Assembly: GCA_038255685.1 (NCBI GenBank)
Contig: JBBSLC010000012.1
Span: 1-32,953 of the forward strand
DNA: 32,953 nucleotides
Reading direction: 5' to 3'
DNA from: CADCSY01 sp038255685
GTDB lineage: Bacteria; Actinomycetota; Acidimicrobiia; Acidimicrobiales; CADCSY01
Shown here: in pieces, positions 9,937-16,912 of the stretch
Layout: each line of letters starts with the position of its first letter
Position numbering within the stretch: position 1 is the first letter of the stretch
Position numbers and translations under genes: made by a program
Notes under the pieces: model-generated
The model's input: only the letters and a program-made list of their open reading frames with translations
What the model was told of the DNA's origin: nothing
Database searches by the model: none

Positions 9937-10589
9937 GCCAGCGCGAGCCCGAGCGCGGTGAGGGCGAGCAGCCCCGCTGCACCGGCGGCGACGGCCGGCT
10001 CGGCTCGGGTCAGGGTGACGACGCGCGCCTGCATGGCCACGCCGTCACCTGCGCCCCGCCCGGCGACGATGGTCGTCACCGCCCTGGTCAGGGCGAAGCA
10101 CGCACCGACCCCGGCAGAGGGCCACGGCCCGAGGGAAGCACCGACGACGAGCGCAGCCCACCAGGTCCAGGTGCGCAGGATCGTGAGGGGACCGACGCCG
10201 AGGCGAGCCCCGTAGAGCACGGCCACCAAGCGGGCTCCGAACAGCCGTCCCCACGCCTGGGGGACCTGCCGACGGACAGCGAGCGGGCGGAGGGATGGTC
10301 GGTGCCCTGCGACGGCGTCGAGGCCGAGTGCGACGAGGATGACCGCCGCCGTCGGGACGGGGCCGAGGGGCGTCCCACCGACCGCCGACCAGGCGGCCCC
10401 CACGGCGAGGCCGACCAACCCGCCGGTGAGCGCGCCGCTGCCGGCGAGCAGGAGCGCCACCTGGATCCCTTCCGCCCCCCGGACCGAGGGGCACACCGTC
10501 TCCGCGACGGAGAGCCCTCAAGGGCTCCACAACGAGCGCAACCCGGCGACGACGGCGAGCGTGAAGGCAGCGGCGGCGACGGCGCTCAC
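9933..10589 (-). CDS. CcdA-like polytopic membrane protein with in-frame TGA in place of a conserved Cys (selenoprotein candidate, or nonsense mutant)
   Basis: The frame begins at the GTG at 10589, 25 bases after the stop of the upstream gene, and runs to 9933 with a single interruption, a TGA at codon 24 (10518-10520). The 218 residues start with a transmembrane segment followed by LRSLWSP-TGA-GLS. To my memory, actinobacterial relatives of this unnamed membrane family read LRSxWSPCGLS, so the TGA stands exactly at a conserved Cys in an SPC motif. That motif resembles the redox SPC of CcdA/DsbD. The region RRQVPQAW...YGARLGVG also fits the same family, so the frame downstream of the TGA is clearly the same protein. 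Other cysteines are Cys33 and one in GVGACF. If TGA is read as stop, only a GTG at 10496 or later starts could make a truncated protein without the motif. It is part of the MauE/thioredoxin run and overlaps the lipoprotein gene by 4 bases. Confidence 0.7.
10489..10517 (-). promoter_or_regulatory. Hairpin directly after the in-frame TGA (possible bacterial SECIS)
   Basis: On the mRNA, the bases right after the TGA can fold as an outer stem GGGC/GCCC, a symmetric 3x3 internal loop UCU/UGU with a central C-G pair, an inner stem CCGUC/GACGG, and a five-base loop GCGGA. Bases just outside may extend the foot. About 12 bases separate the TGA and the loop, less than the 17 or so that I remember for E. 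coli fdhF. GC-rich DNA gives hairpins easily, so this alone is weak evidence. Confidence 0.4.
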
Positions 10590-10614
10590 GGTGTCCGAGG
10601 ACGGTCAGGGAGCG

Positions 10615-12072
10615 TCACCTGGCGAGGGGGTTGGCCCTGGTGGACCAGTACGCACCGTCCTGCTCGGGCGGCGCGCCTGCGACCCTGGCCTCACCGATGG
10701 GCCGCTCGGACTCGGGTTGGGACCGCACCGGCAGGCCTTCGCCGGCCTGGCCCTGGAGGAACTGGGTGTCGAAGCCGTTCAGCGCCGACTGGAGCTGGTA
10801 GGTGCCCTCGTCACCGAAGGATCCGATGGTGCCGACGAGCGCAGCGCGCGAGAGCCCCTCGTGGTTGCGGGCGATCACGTCGAACGTGCCACCGAGGCGG
10901 CCGTCGGGGTGCCACAGCACCAGCCCGGGCCCGGCGGCGGCAGCGAGGCTCCCCGAGCCCTCCGGCACGAGGTGGAGGGTGAGGCCTCGGAGCCGCTCGG
11001 TCGCCACGGCGAGGCGGACGAGCGTAGCGGCGAGCTCGAGGCGGTTGGCGCCGCGCACCGGGAAGCCGCCCGCCACCTCGCCGGCGCGCTCGGCGGCGCC
11101 CGGCCCCACGAGGTAGGTGACCACCGTGCCGTCGCCCTCGTTGGCGAGCGCAGCGGCGGCCTCCACGCCGACCACGAGCGGGCCCCGCCGGTGTGCAGCC
11201 AGGGCGGAGGCGGCAGGAGCGGCCGCCGCGGACTCACCGAAGGGTGCGACGCACCACGACCTGGTCGAGCCACCACGGGCGAGGACCTCGCGAGCCACCT
11301 CGACGGAGAGGGCGCTGATGTCGGCGGCGCTGCCGACCCGGCGGACGACGACGCCCCTGGTGGTCAGCGCCAGATCGACGGTGCGGGCGATGGCTGGCCC
11401 GACGATGACGACCTCGGTGACGCTGAGGCGACGCAGCTCGTCGTCGGTCGAGGCCGACAGCTGGTCCCTCGCGGTGAGGAGGGCGGGGCCGTCGAGGACG
11501 GCGGCGAGCGGTCTCGCAGTGCTCGACACGAGCGCGTCGGCTTCGTCGGTGAGCACAGCGGTGCCGCCCCGGCCGGCAGCGAAGCGACTGCGGCTGAGCG
11601 CAGCGGCCACGGCGGGTCCCGTCGCCCCGCCCAAGCGCTCGATCGGCACCGAGAGGACCCGAGGGTCGTTGCGACAGCTCTCCACGATGCACAAGACGTT
11701 GTGGCCGGTCGGGCAGTAGCCGTGGACGAAGGGATGGTTCAGCCGGCAGCAGTCGCAGATCTTCTTGAGGCCGCCGTTGCTGCAGCACCCGCCGCTCGCG
11801 TACCAGCACCACCCCCAGACGTTGCCCTCGCCCACGCAGTCGAAGGTCGGGCACTTCGGGGCCACGCCCGACTGCCCGCAGACGCGCGCCTCGGCCCGGT
11901 CGGCGAGCAGGCTCACGAGGGCCGGTCCACCGGCGACGAGCACCGCCACCTTCGCCATCCGCTCGATGAACGAGCGCCGAGTGGTGCGGCTCGCGAGGTG
12001 CCGCCCGAAGCGCTCGACGACCGCATCGAAGCCCGTGGCGCCTGGCGGCCCGAGCCGATCCTGTTCGCTCAT
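10615..12072 (-). CDS. Tat-exported cysteine-rich protein (MauA-half-like) fused to CWB2 cell-wall-binding repeats
   Basis: The 485-residue protein starts with a long N-region and the twin-arginine motif TRRSF at residues 31-35, then a hydrophobic stretch to about 58. Export in folded form by Tat is therefore likely. Residues 65-133 hold 12 cysteines, in order VWGWCW, GGCC, KICDCC, GYCPTG and IVESC. This resembles the first half of methylamine dehydrogenase light chain, but the place of the cofactor Trp before xxxxC appears to be Cys128. From about residue 144 on, RLGGATGP...TAVLTDEADALVSSTARPLAAVL...VVIVGPAI and later blocks look like two to three degenerate CWB2 (PF04122-type) repeats that attach proteins to the wall. 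A start at 12123 overlaps the thioredoxin stop by ATGA and would add 17 residues. I prefer 12072. The role is unknown; it is probably the client of the neighbouring redox genes. Confidence 0.8.
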   Translation of the reverse strand: MSEQDRLGPPGATGFDAVVERFGRHLASRTTRRSFIERMAKVAVLVAGGPALVSLLADRAEARVCGQSGVAPKCPTFDCVGEGNVWGWCWYASGGCCSNGGLKKICDCCRLNHPFVHGYCPTGHNVLCIVESCRNDPRVLSVPIERLGGATGPAVAAALSRSRFAAGRGGTAVLTDEADALVSSTARPLAAVLDGPALLTARDQLSASTDDELRRLSVTEVVIVGPAIARTVDLALTTRGVVVRRVGSAADISALSVEVAREVLARGGSTRSWCVAPFGESAAAAPAASALAAHRRGPLVVGVEAAAALANEGDGTVVTYLVGPGAAERAGEVAGGFPVRGANRLELAATLVRLAVATERLRGLTLHLVPEGSGSLAAAAGPGLVLWHPDGRLGGTFDVIARNHEGLSRAALVGTIGSFGDEGTYQLQSALNGFDTQFLQGQAGEGLPVRSQPESERPIGEARVAGAPPEQDGAYWSTRANPLAR

Positions 12073-12119
12073 GTGCTCCGCTCTCGGCCTTCGGCCGGGC
12101 CGCTCGGGCCCCGCTCCGC

Positions 12120-12617
12120 TCATGCGACCCCCGTGTCTGCGTCGGCGGCGCGGGCGCGCGCCTCGTCCACCAGCTCCTCGACCTGCTCGAGAGAGTTGGC
12201 CACACCCCGGCCCCGCACGACGCCAAGGCTGTCGACGGCGACAAGGTACGGCGTGGAGCGCACGTTGAAGGCGGCGAAGGTCGTCCGGGTCGAGTCGTCG
12301 AGCTCGACGAGGCGCACGGCCACCTCCCGGTAAGCCCGGTCGAGCGCCTGCAGCGACGGCCGCAGGGTCTTGCAGACCTCGCACGTCGGCGACGTGAAGG
12401 CGACGAGGGTCAGGTCGGCCTCGCCGTAGGGGATCTCGAGGGGGAGGGGAGCGGCGCCGTCGAGCAGCGGTCCCTCGCCGGCGAAGTGCACGCCGAGGGG
12501 GTGGAGGCGGGCGTGCAGCACGCCGATCTGGCGCAGCAGGGCGACGACGGCAGCGGCGAGGCCGAGCACGGCGAGCCAGAGGAGGACGTAGGAGGCGACC
12601 CAGACGCTGCCCTCCAT
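12120..12617 (-). CDS. Membrane-tethered thioredoxin-fold protein (MauD/TlpA-like)
   Basis: The 165 residues comprise one N-terminal transmembrane helix (about 8-29) and an outward-facing thioredoxin-like domain. The redox motif CEVC lies at residues 79-82 in FTSPTCEVCKTL, and the cis-proline is Pro123 in STPYLV. In methylamine-utilisation operons a protein of this kind, MauD, works with MauE to form or correct disulfides in the cysteine-rich light chain. The same arrangement is seen here: the gene follows the MauE-like gene with a one-base overlap (TGATG) and precedes a cysteine-rich exported protein. It could act as an oxidase or an isomerase, and the direction is not decidable from sequence. 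Annotation as redoxin domain protein would be equally fair. Confidence 0.85.
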   Translation of the reverse strand: MEGSVWVASYVLLWLAVLGLAAAVVALLRQIGVLHARLHPLGVHFAGEGPLLDGAAPLPLEIPYGEADLTLVAFTSPTCEVCKTLRPSLQALDRAYREVAVRLVELDDSTRTTFAAFNVRSTPYLVAVDSLGVVRGRGVANSLEQVEELVDEARARAADADTGVA

Positions 12618-13150
12618 CAGATCCCCTCCGCCCCGGGGCCGAAGGACAGGTCGATGCCGAACGCCGAGCCCGTCCGCCGGCGCAGGTCGGCGAGCGCCAG
12701 CACCACCGCTGCGAGGGCTGCGGTGGTGGACACCACGATGATGGCGTCGAGGCCAGGGACGAGCGGTCGGTCGGCGAAGGTCGTGACGAGGGCGGCGCCG
12801 GCCATCAGCGCGTTGCGCAGCACCTCGACGGTGCTCACCGGCTCGGCTCGTGCCGAGCCGAAGCAGCCGCAGCCGACGTCGACCCCGGCGCGCACGGCAC
12901 GGACGAGGAAGGTCGTGAACGCAGCGAGGAGGGCGAGGGCGGCGAAGGAGGCGATGACCGGTACCACCAGCAGGCCCACGGCCAGCCCGAGCTCGGCGAC
13001 GGGGACCGCGGTGCCGAGCAGCCCGGCGGCAGGGAGCCCGAAGGCGGCGAAGGTCGTCGTCGTGCGCCGACGGTCGGCGAGCTTGGCGGCGCCGGCCCAG
13101 GCGAAGAGGCCGGCGAGCACGACAGCGGTGGCGTAGGCGACCTCGGTCAT
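12617..13150 (-). CDS. MauE/DoxX-like redox-associated membrane protein
   Basis: The 177 residues contain four predicted transmembrane helices. Helix 1 carries FAWAGAAKLADR, which is typical of the MauE/DoxX family. Cys94 and Cys96 in VGCGCFG sit at the membrane face and form the family's CxCFG redox pair. MauE is needed for correct disulfide formation in methylamine dehydrogenase light chain, and the fold is related to VKOR/DsbB-like quinone-linked proteins. The start overlaps the stop of the surface-repeat gene by 4 bases and the stop overlaps the thioredoxin gene by one base. No methylamine dehydrogenase heavy chain or amicyanin is present, so the machinery here probably serves the cysteine-rich CWB2 protein rather than methylamine oxidation. 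Confidence 0.86.
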   Translation of the reverse strand: MTEVAYATAVVLAGLFAWAGAAKLADRRRTTTTFAAFGLPAAGLLGTAVPVAELGLAVGLLVVPVIASFAALALLAAFTTFLVRAVRAGVDVGCGCFGSARAEPVSTVEVLRNALMAGAALVTTFADRPLVPGLDAIIVVSTTAALAAVVLALADLRRRTGSAFGIDLSFGPGAEGI

Positions 13151-13908
13151 GGCGCGGGCGTGGCGGTGATGCCGATCACGGGGGCTCCGAGGTCCTCGCC
13201 CCCGGTGGAGCCCTGGAAGGTGGCGTCGCCGAAGCTGAAGATCCCGCCGTCGCTGGCGACGAGCCAGTACCCGGCCCCGCTCGGCGCGGCGGCCATGCCC
13301 ACGATGGGCTGGTTGAGCGTCAGGGCGCCGGTGGAGCCACGGAAGGTGGCGTCGCCGAAGCTGAAGATCCCGCCGTCGCTGGCGACGAGCCAGTACCCGG
13401 CCCCGCTCGGCGTGGCGGCCATGCCCACGATGGGCTGGTTGAGCGTCAGGGCACCCGTGGAGCCGTAGAAGGGGGCGTCGAAGCCGAAGATGCCGCCGTC
13501 GCTGGCGACCAGCCAGTACCCGTCGGCGTCGGGGTCGGAGGCGGCACCGACCACCGGGCGTGCAAGGGGCGTCGCTGCGAGGCTGCCCGAGAAGCGCGCG
13601 TCGCCAGCCCGCAGCACCGTCCCGTTCGTCGCCGCCAGGTACCAACCCTCGCCGCTGGACACGCCGGCGATGCCCACGACCGGGGCAGGGAGGCCCCCTC
13701 GACCAGCGTCGGGGAGCGGCTGGGCACGGCCGAAGGCGAGGACACGTCCGTCGGCGGTGGCGATGCGGTACCCCTGCGTCGGCGGTGCCTGGCTGTCCGC
13801 TGGCGTAGCCGCAGGGCCGGCGGCGATGACGCTCGCCAGGAGTGCAGCGCCGAGCGCGACGACGGCGATGGGACCTCGCCGCCGGGTGCTTGGGGGAGCT
13901 GCAACGAT
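13147..13908 (-). CDS. Exported surface protein of 42-residue GYWLVASDGG repeats; start codon not canonical
   Basis: The open frame encodes a signal peptide (STRRRGPIAVVALGAALLA then AGPAATPADS) followed by about five repeats. The last ones read GYWLVASDGGIFSFGDA, with GSTGALTLNQPIVGMA between them. Such repeats occur in exported actinobacterial proteins, often beside wall-lytic domains, and form a propeller- or sheet-like surface module. The frame is open from the larC stop at 13957, but it has no ATG, GTG or TTG before the GTG at 13677, which would delete the signal peptide and the first repeat. I give the ATC at 13908 as a provisional start. A missing C in the C-run at about 13891-13895 would instead place a TTG at 13904, which lies 5 bases after GGAG, in frame. 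The stop overlaps the MauE-like gene by 4 bases. No function is known. Confidence 0.65.
   Translation of the reverse strand: MVAAPPSTRRRGPIAVVALGAALLASVIAAGPAATPADSQAPPTQGYRIATADGRVLAFGRAQPLPDAGRGGLPAPVVGIAGVSSGEGWYLAATNGTVLRAGDARFSGSLAATPLARPVVGAASDPDADGYWLVASDGGIFGFDAPFYGSTGALTLNQPIVGMAATPSGAGYWLVASDGGIFSFGDATFRGSTGALTLNQPIVGMAAAPSGAGYWLVASDGGIFSFGDATFQGSTGGEDLGAPVIGITATPAP
13205..13582 (-). repeat. 126-bp tandem coding repeats
   Basis: Units begin at 13205, 13331 and 13457, each 126 bp or 42 codons. The first two are almost identical over their whole length, differing at only a few bases near the unit ends and at one GCGCG/GCGTG site. The third has diverged. This shows recent duplication inside the surface-repeat gene and makes copy number likely to vary. 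Confidence 0.85.
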
Positions 13909-13956
13909 GCTCCGGAGCGTAGCGAGACTTCGTTGCCTCTCCCGGACGGCTGCTCG

Positions 13957-15183
13957 TCAGACCCGCCGCCGCCACGCCTCTTCGGCGAGGGAGGTCACCT
14001 CGCCCAGGGTGAGACCCGTGGCGGCCGCCACTGCGGCAGCGTCGTCGTGCTCGACCTTCACCCGGTGGGGGCCGACCTTCAGCCCGATCCGGTGGCCCGC
14101 CACCTCGACCTCGGCGAGGGAGCGGGGGAGTGGTGTGCGATCCATGGCCGTGCGGCGGAGACCGAACGAGCCGGTGGTGGCGACGAGCACGGCGCCGACG
14201 GCATCGGCTGCTGCGACGTCGGCGAGGGCGCTGACGATGTGCGCCGGCCGACCCTTCTTCATGGTGATCGGCGTCAGCCACGCGTCGTGGGCCCCGGCGG
14301 CCAGCAGGGCGGCGACGGCGTCGGCGAGCGCCTCACCGGTGACGTCGTCGACGTTCGCCTCGAGCAGCACGACGGGCTGGCCCGGAGGTCCTGCGGCGGT
14401 CGCAGCCGGCGCGGTGCCGAGCACGACCTGAGTGAGGTTCGGGAGCTGCGACAGGTCGCGGGTGCCGGCACCGAAGCCACTGGCCGTGATCGACATGGCC
14501 GGCATCGGCCCCCAGGAGCCGGCGAGCGCAACGAGCAGCGCTGCGCCCGTCGGGGTCGTCAGCTCCTTGTCGATGTCGAGGCCCCGCATCGGTGCCCCCA
14601 CCCGGGCGAGCAGGCCCACGACCGCGGGAGCGGGGTTCGGCAGGACGCCGTGCGCGGCGCGGACCGTGCCGGTGCCGGTGGCGACCGCGCTGGCGGCGAT
14701 GTGGTCGACGTCGAGCACCTCGAGGGCGGCGGCGACCCCGACCACGTCGACGATGGCGTCGAGCCCGCCGACCTCGTGGAGGTGCACGTCATCGACGTTG
14801 CGCCGGTGGAGGCCGGCCTCCACCTCGGCGAGGGCGGCGAACGTGGCGAGGGAGCGAGCGGCGACCCGCGGCGGGAGGGAGGCACCGGCGACGATGGCCG
14901 CGATCTCGGCATGGGTCCTCGTGGTCCCGTCCTCGGCCGTCTCGACCACGGCCCGGGTGCCGGCGATGCCGCCCCGGAGGACCGGCTCGACGTCGAGGGA
15001 CCAGCCGGGCACCGGGAGCCGCTCGAGCAGCGACCGCACCTCGGCGAGGTCGGCGCCGGCGTCGAGGAGCGCGCCGAGCGCCATGTCCCCGGCGATGCCC
15101 GCGAAGCAGTGGAACCACGCCACCCGGCCACGTGCCGGCGCCGCATCGGTCGCAGGCGGGTCAGCCACGACGGGCTCGGACAT
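13957..15183 (-). CDS. larC: Nickel insertion protein for nickel-pincer nucleotide cofactor
   Basis: LarC inserts nickel into the pyridinium-bisthiocarboxylate nucleotide made by LarB and LarE, yielding the NPN cofactor of lactate racemase LarA and relatives. The 408 residues show the family N-terminus FHCFAGIAGDMALGALLDAGAD and the HLHEVGGLDAIVDVVG segment. Later come KELTTPTGAALL, the C-terminal part NVDDVTGEALADA, and TMKKGRP. In Lactiplantibacillus the gene is split by a programmed frameshift. Here it is a single continuous frame. The ATG overlaps the end of larB by 23 bases, so the two are co-translated. No larA or larE is seen in the window, so the enzyme that uses the cofactor must be elsewhere. 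Confidence 0.93.
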   Translation of the reverse strand: MSEPVVADPPATDAAPARGRVAWFHCFAGIAGDMALGALLDAGADLAEVRSLLERLPVPGWSLDVEPVLRGGIAGTRAVVETAEDGTTRTHAEIAAIVAGASLPPRVAARSLATFAALAEVEAGLHRRNVDDVHLHEVGGLDAIVDVVGVAAALEVLDVDHIAASAVATGTGTVRAAHGVLPNPAPAVVGLLARVGAPMRGLDIDKELTTPTGAALLVALAGSWGPMPAMSITASGFGAGTRDLSQLPNLTQVVLGTAPAATAAGPPGQPVVLLEANVDDVTGEALADAVAALLAAGAHDAWLTPITMKKGRPAHIVSALADVAAADAVGAVLVATTGSFGLRRTAMDRTPLPRSLAEVEVAGHRIGLKVGPHRVKVEHDDAAAVAAATGLTLGEVTSLAEEAWRRRV

Positions 15184-15937
15184 CGAGGATGCGGGCGACG
15201 GCGCACGCTGCGCCGAACCCGTTGTCGATGCCGACCACGGTGAGGCCTGCGGCGCACGAGGCGTGCATGCCCAGCAGGGCGGTCACGCCCTCGAGCCCGG
15301 CGCCGTACCCCGTCGAGGTCGGCACGGCGATGACCGGGGCCGCGACGAGCCCGCCGACCACGCTCGCCAGCGCGCCCTCCATGCCGGCGACGACGACGAC
15401 GGCGGCGACCTCGGCGAGCGTGTCGACCTGGTCGAGCAGGCGGTGGATGCCGGCCACCCCGACGTCGGTGATGCGGTCCGGTTCGACGCCGTACGCACGC
15501 AGGGTCGCAGCGCACTCGTCGGCGACGGTGAGGTCTGCCGTGCCGGCGGTGACGACGGCCACCCGCTCGGGCCGCGTCGCGGCAGGACGCCACGTCACGG
15601 TGGTGCCCTGCGCGATCCCACCCGGGCTCAGGTCGAGTGCGGCGGCGACCTGGTCGGGTTCCGCCCGGGTGAGCAGGACCGGCGCGTCACCCGCGGAGAG
15701 GAGCTCGGCGACGATGCTGGCGCACTGCGCCGGGGTCTTCCCCGGCCCGTACACGGCTTCGGCCACGCCCTGGCGCAGGGCGCGGTGGTGATCGACCTTG
15801 GCGAAGCCGAGATCGACGTAGCGAAGGCGGGCGATGCGGTCTGCGGCGTCGTCGGGGGACACGTCGCCGGCTCGCACCGCGTCGAGCAGGGCGTGCAGGT
15901 CGGCCTCGTCCACGTCACCATCCTGTCTCGTCGTCAC
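15161..15937 (-). CDS. larB: Pyridinium-3,5-biscarboxylic acid mononucleotide synthase
   Basis: LarB carboxylates nicotinic acid adenine dinucleotide and hydrolyses it, the first step of NPN cofactor synthesis. The 258 residues have an N-terminal helical part (RLRYVDLGFAKVDHHRALRQG and EAVYGPGKTPAQ). The C-terminal domain is related to PurE, with VVTAGTADLTVADE, VVVAGMEGALASVVGGL and PVIAVPTSTGYGA. These glycine-rich loops form the nucleotide and CO2 site. The start is a GTG at 15937, only 30 bases from the divergent pheA start, so the two promoters must overlap. It heads the long minus-strand gene run that continues through larC towards the thiol-redox genes. Confidence 0.92.
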   Translation of the reverse strand: MTTRQDGDVDEADLHALLDAVRAGDVSPDDAADRIARLRYVDLGFAKVDHHRALRQGVAEAVYGPGKTPAQCASIVAELLSAGDAPVLLTRAEPDQVAAALDLSPGGIAQGTTVTWRPAATRPERVAVVTAGTADLTVADECAATLRAYGVEPDRITDVGVAGIHRLLDQVDTLAEVAAVVVVAGMEGALASVVGGLVAAPVIAVPTSTGYGAGLEGVTALLGMHASCAAGLTVVGIDNGFGAACAVARILDVRARRG

Positions 15938-15967
15938 TGATCCGTCGCCGCCCTACGCTCGCCGACC

Positions 15968-16894
15968 ATGGCTCGCATCGGCTACCTCGGCCCTCCGGGC
16001 ACCTTCCACGAGCAGGCCCTGCTCTCCCAGCCCGACCTCGCCCACCACGACCTGCAGGCGTTGCCGTCCATCCCGGAGGTGCTCGCCGCCGTGGAAGCCC
16101 GTGACGTCGAGCTCGGCTTCGTCGCCATCGAGAACTCCATCGACGGGACGGTCAACGTCACGCTCGACACCCTCACCTTCGAGACCGACCTGCTCATCCA
16201 GGGTGAGGTCGTGCTCAACATCGAGCTGCACCTCATGGCCAAGCCGGGCACCGCGATCGGCGACATCACCCGGGTCCTCTCCTTCCCCACCGCGACCGCG
16301 CAGGTCCGCGGCTTCCTTGGGCGCACCGTCCCCGGCGCGACCTGGGAGGCGACGAACTCGACGTCGGAGGCGGCGCGCCTGGTCGGCGAGTCGGCAGACG
16401 GCGGACTGGCGGCGGTCGCCCCTGCGCACGCCGGGGAGCTCTACGGGCTGGAGGTGCTGGCCGCCGACATCGCCGACCACCCGGAGAACCAGACCCGCTT
16501 CGTCCTCGTGCGGACCGAAGGCGTGCCTGCAGCGACCGGCCACGACAAGACGACGGTGGTCTGCTTCCAGCGGGCGGACCGTCCCGGCTCGCTGCTCACC
16601 ATCCTCCAGGAGTTCGCTGCCCGGGGCATCAACCTGACCAAGCTCGAGAGCCGTCCCACCAAGCGGGGCCTCGGCGACTACTGCTTCATCATCGACCTCG
16701 AGGGCCACGTGGCCGACGAGGTCGTGGCCGACTGCCTGCGGACGCTGAAGGCGGAGCTCGCCGACGTGAAGTTCCTCGGGTCCTACCCCGCCGCCGGTGC
16801 CCACGGCGAGAGCCTGCGCCGCGACGCCGACGCCGCGTGGCGGGCCGCAGACGAGTGGCTGCAGCAGCTCCGATCGGGCATCACCACGACCTGA
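15968..16894 (+). CDS. pheA: Prephenate dehydratase
   Basis: The cytosolic enzyme converts prephenate to phenylpyruvate in phenylalanine synthesis. The 308 residues comprise a periplasmic-binding-like catalytic part with YLGPPGTFHEQAL at the start, IENSIDGTVNVTLD, and the NQTRFVLV motif that holds the catalytic Thr and Phe at about residue 175. A C-terminal ACT domain follows with GSLLTILQEFAARGINLTKLESRP, where ESRP is the phenylalanine-binding feedback site. It is a stand-alone dehydratase without chorismate mutase, as in other actinobacteria. It is followed directly by tRNA-Ser(TGA) on the other strand. Confidence 0.96.
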   Translation: MARIGYLGPPGTFHEQALLSQPDLAHHDLQALPSIPEVLAAVEARDVELGFVAIENSIDGTVNVTLDTLTFETDLLIQGEVVLNIELHLMAKPGTAIGDITRVLSFPTATAQVRGFLGRTVPGATWEATNSTSEAARLVGESADGGLAAVAPAHAGELYGLEVLAADIADHPENQTRFVLVRTEGVPAATGHDKTTVVCFQRADRPGSLLTILQEFAARGINLTKLESRPTKRGLGDYCFIIDLEGHVADEVVADCLRTLKAELADVKFLGSYPAAGAHGESLRRDADAAWRAADEWLQQLRSGITTT

Positions 16895-16912
16895 CACAGA
16901 CCGGTGTGGCGG

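Noticed and set aside
9933..10589. General reassignment of TGA as an explanation for the in-frame TGA.
   Set aside because: TGA is the normal stop of many intact genes in the window, so a code change is excluded.
10339..12333. A 664-codon open frame on the plus strand opposite the CWB2 gene, and similar long frames opposite copA (4420-5856) and larC (13933-15243).
   Set aside because: High GC content keeps antisense frames open. These translations are Arg/Ala/Gly-rich, have no recognisable domains, and lie opposite well-supported genes.
13908..13959. Readthrough of the larC TGA stop into the surface-repeat frame, which is in the same frame.
   Set aside because: LarC ends at its normal family length, and a cytosolic enzyme fused before a signal peptide makes no sense. 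No hairpin or Cys alignment supports recoding there.
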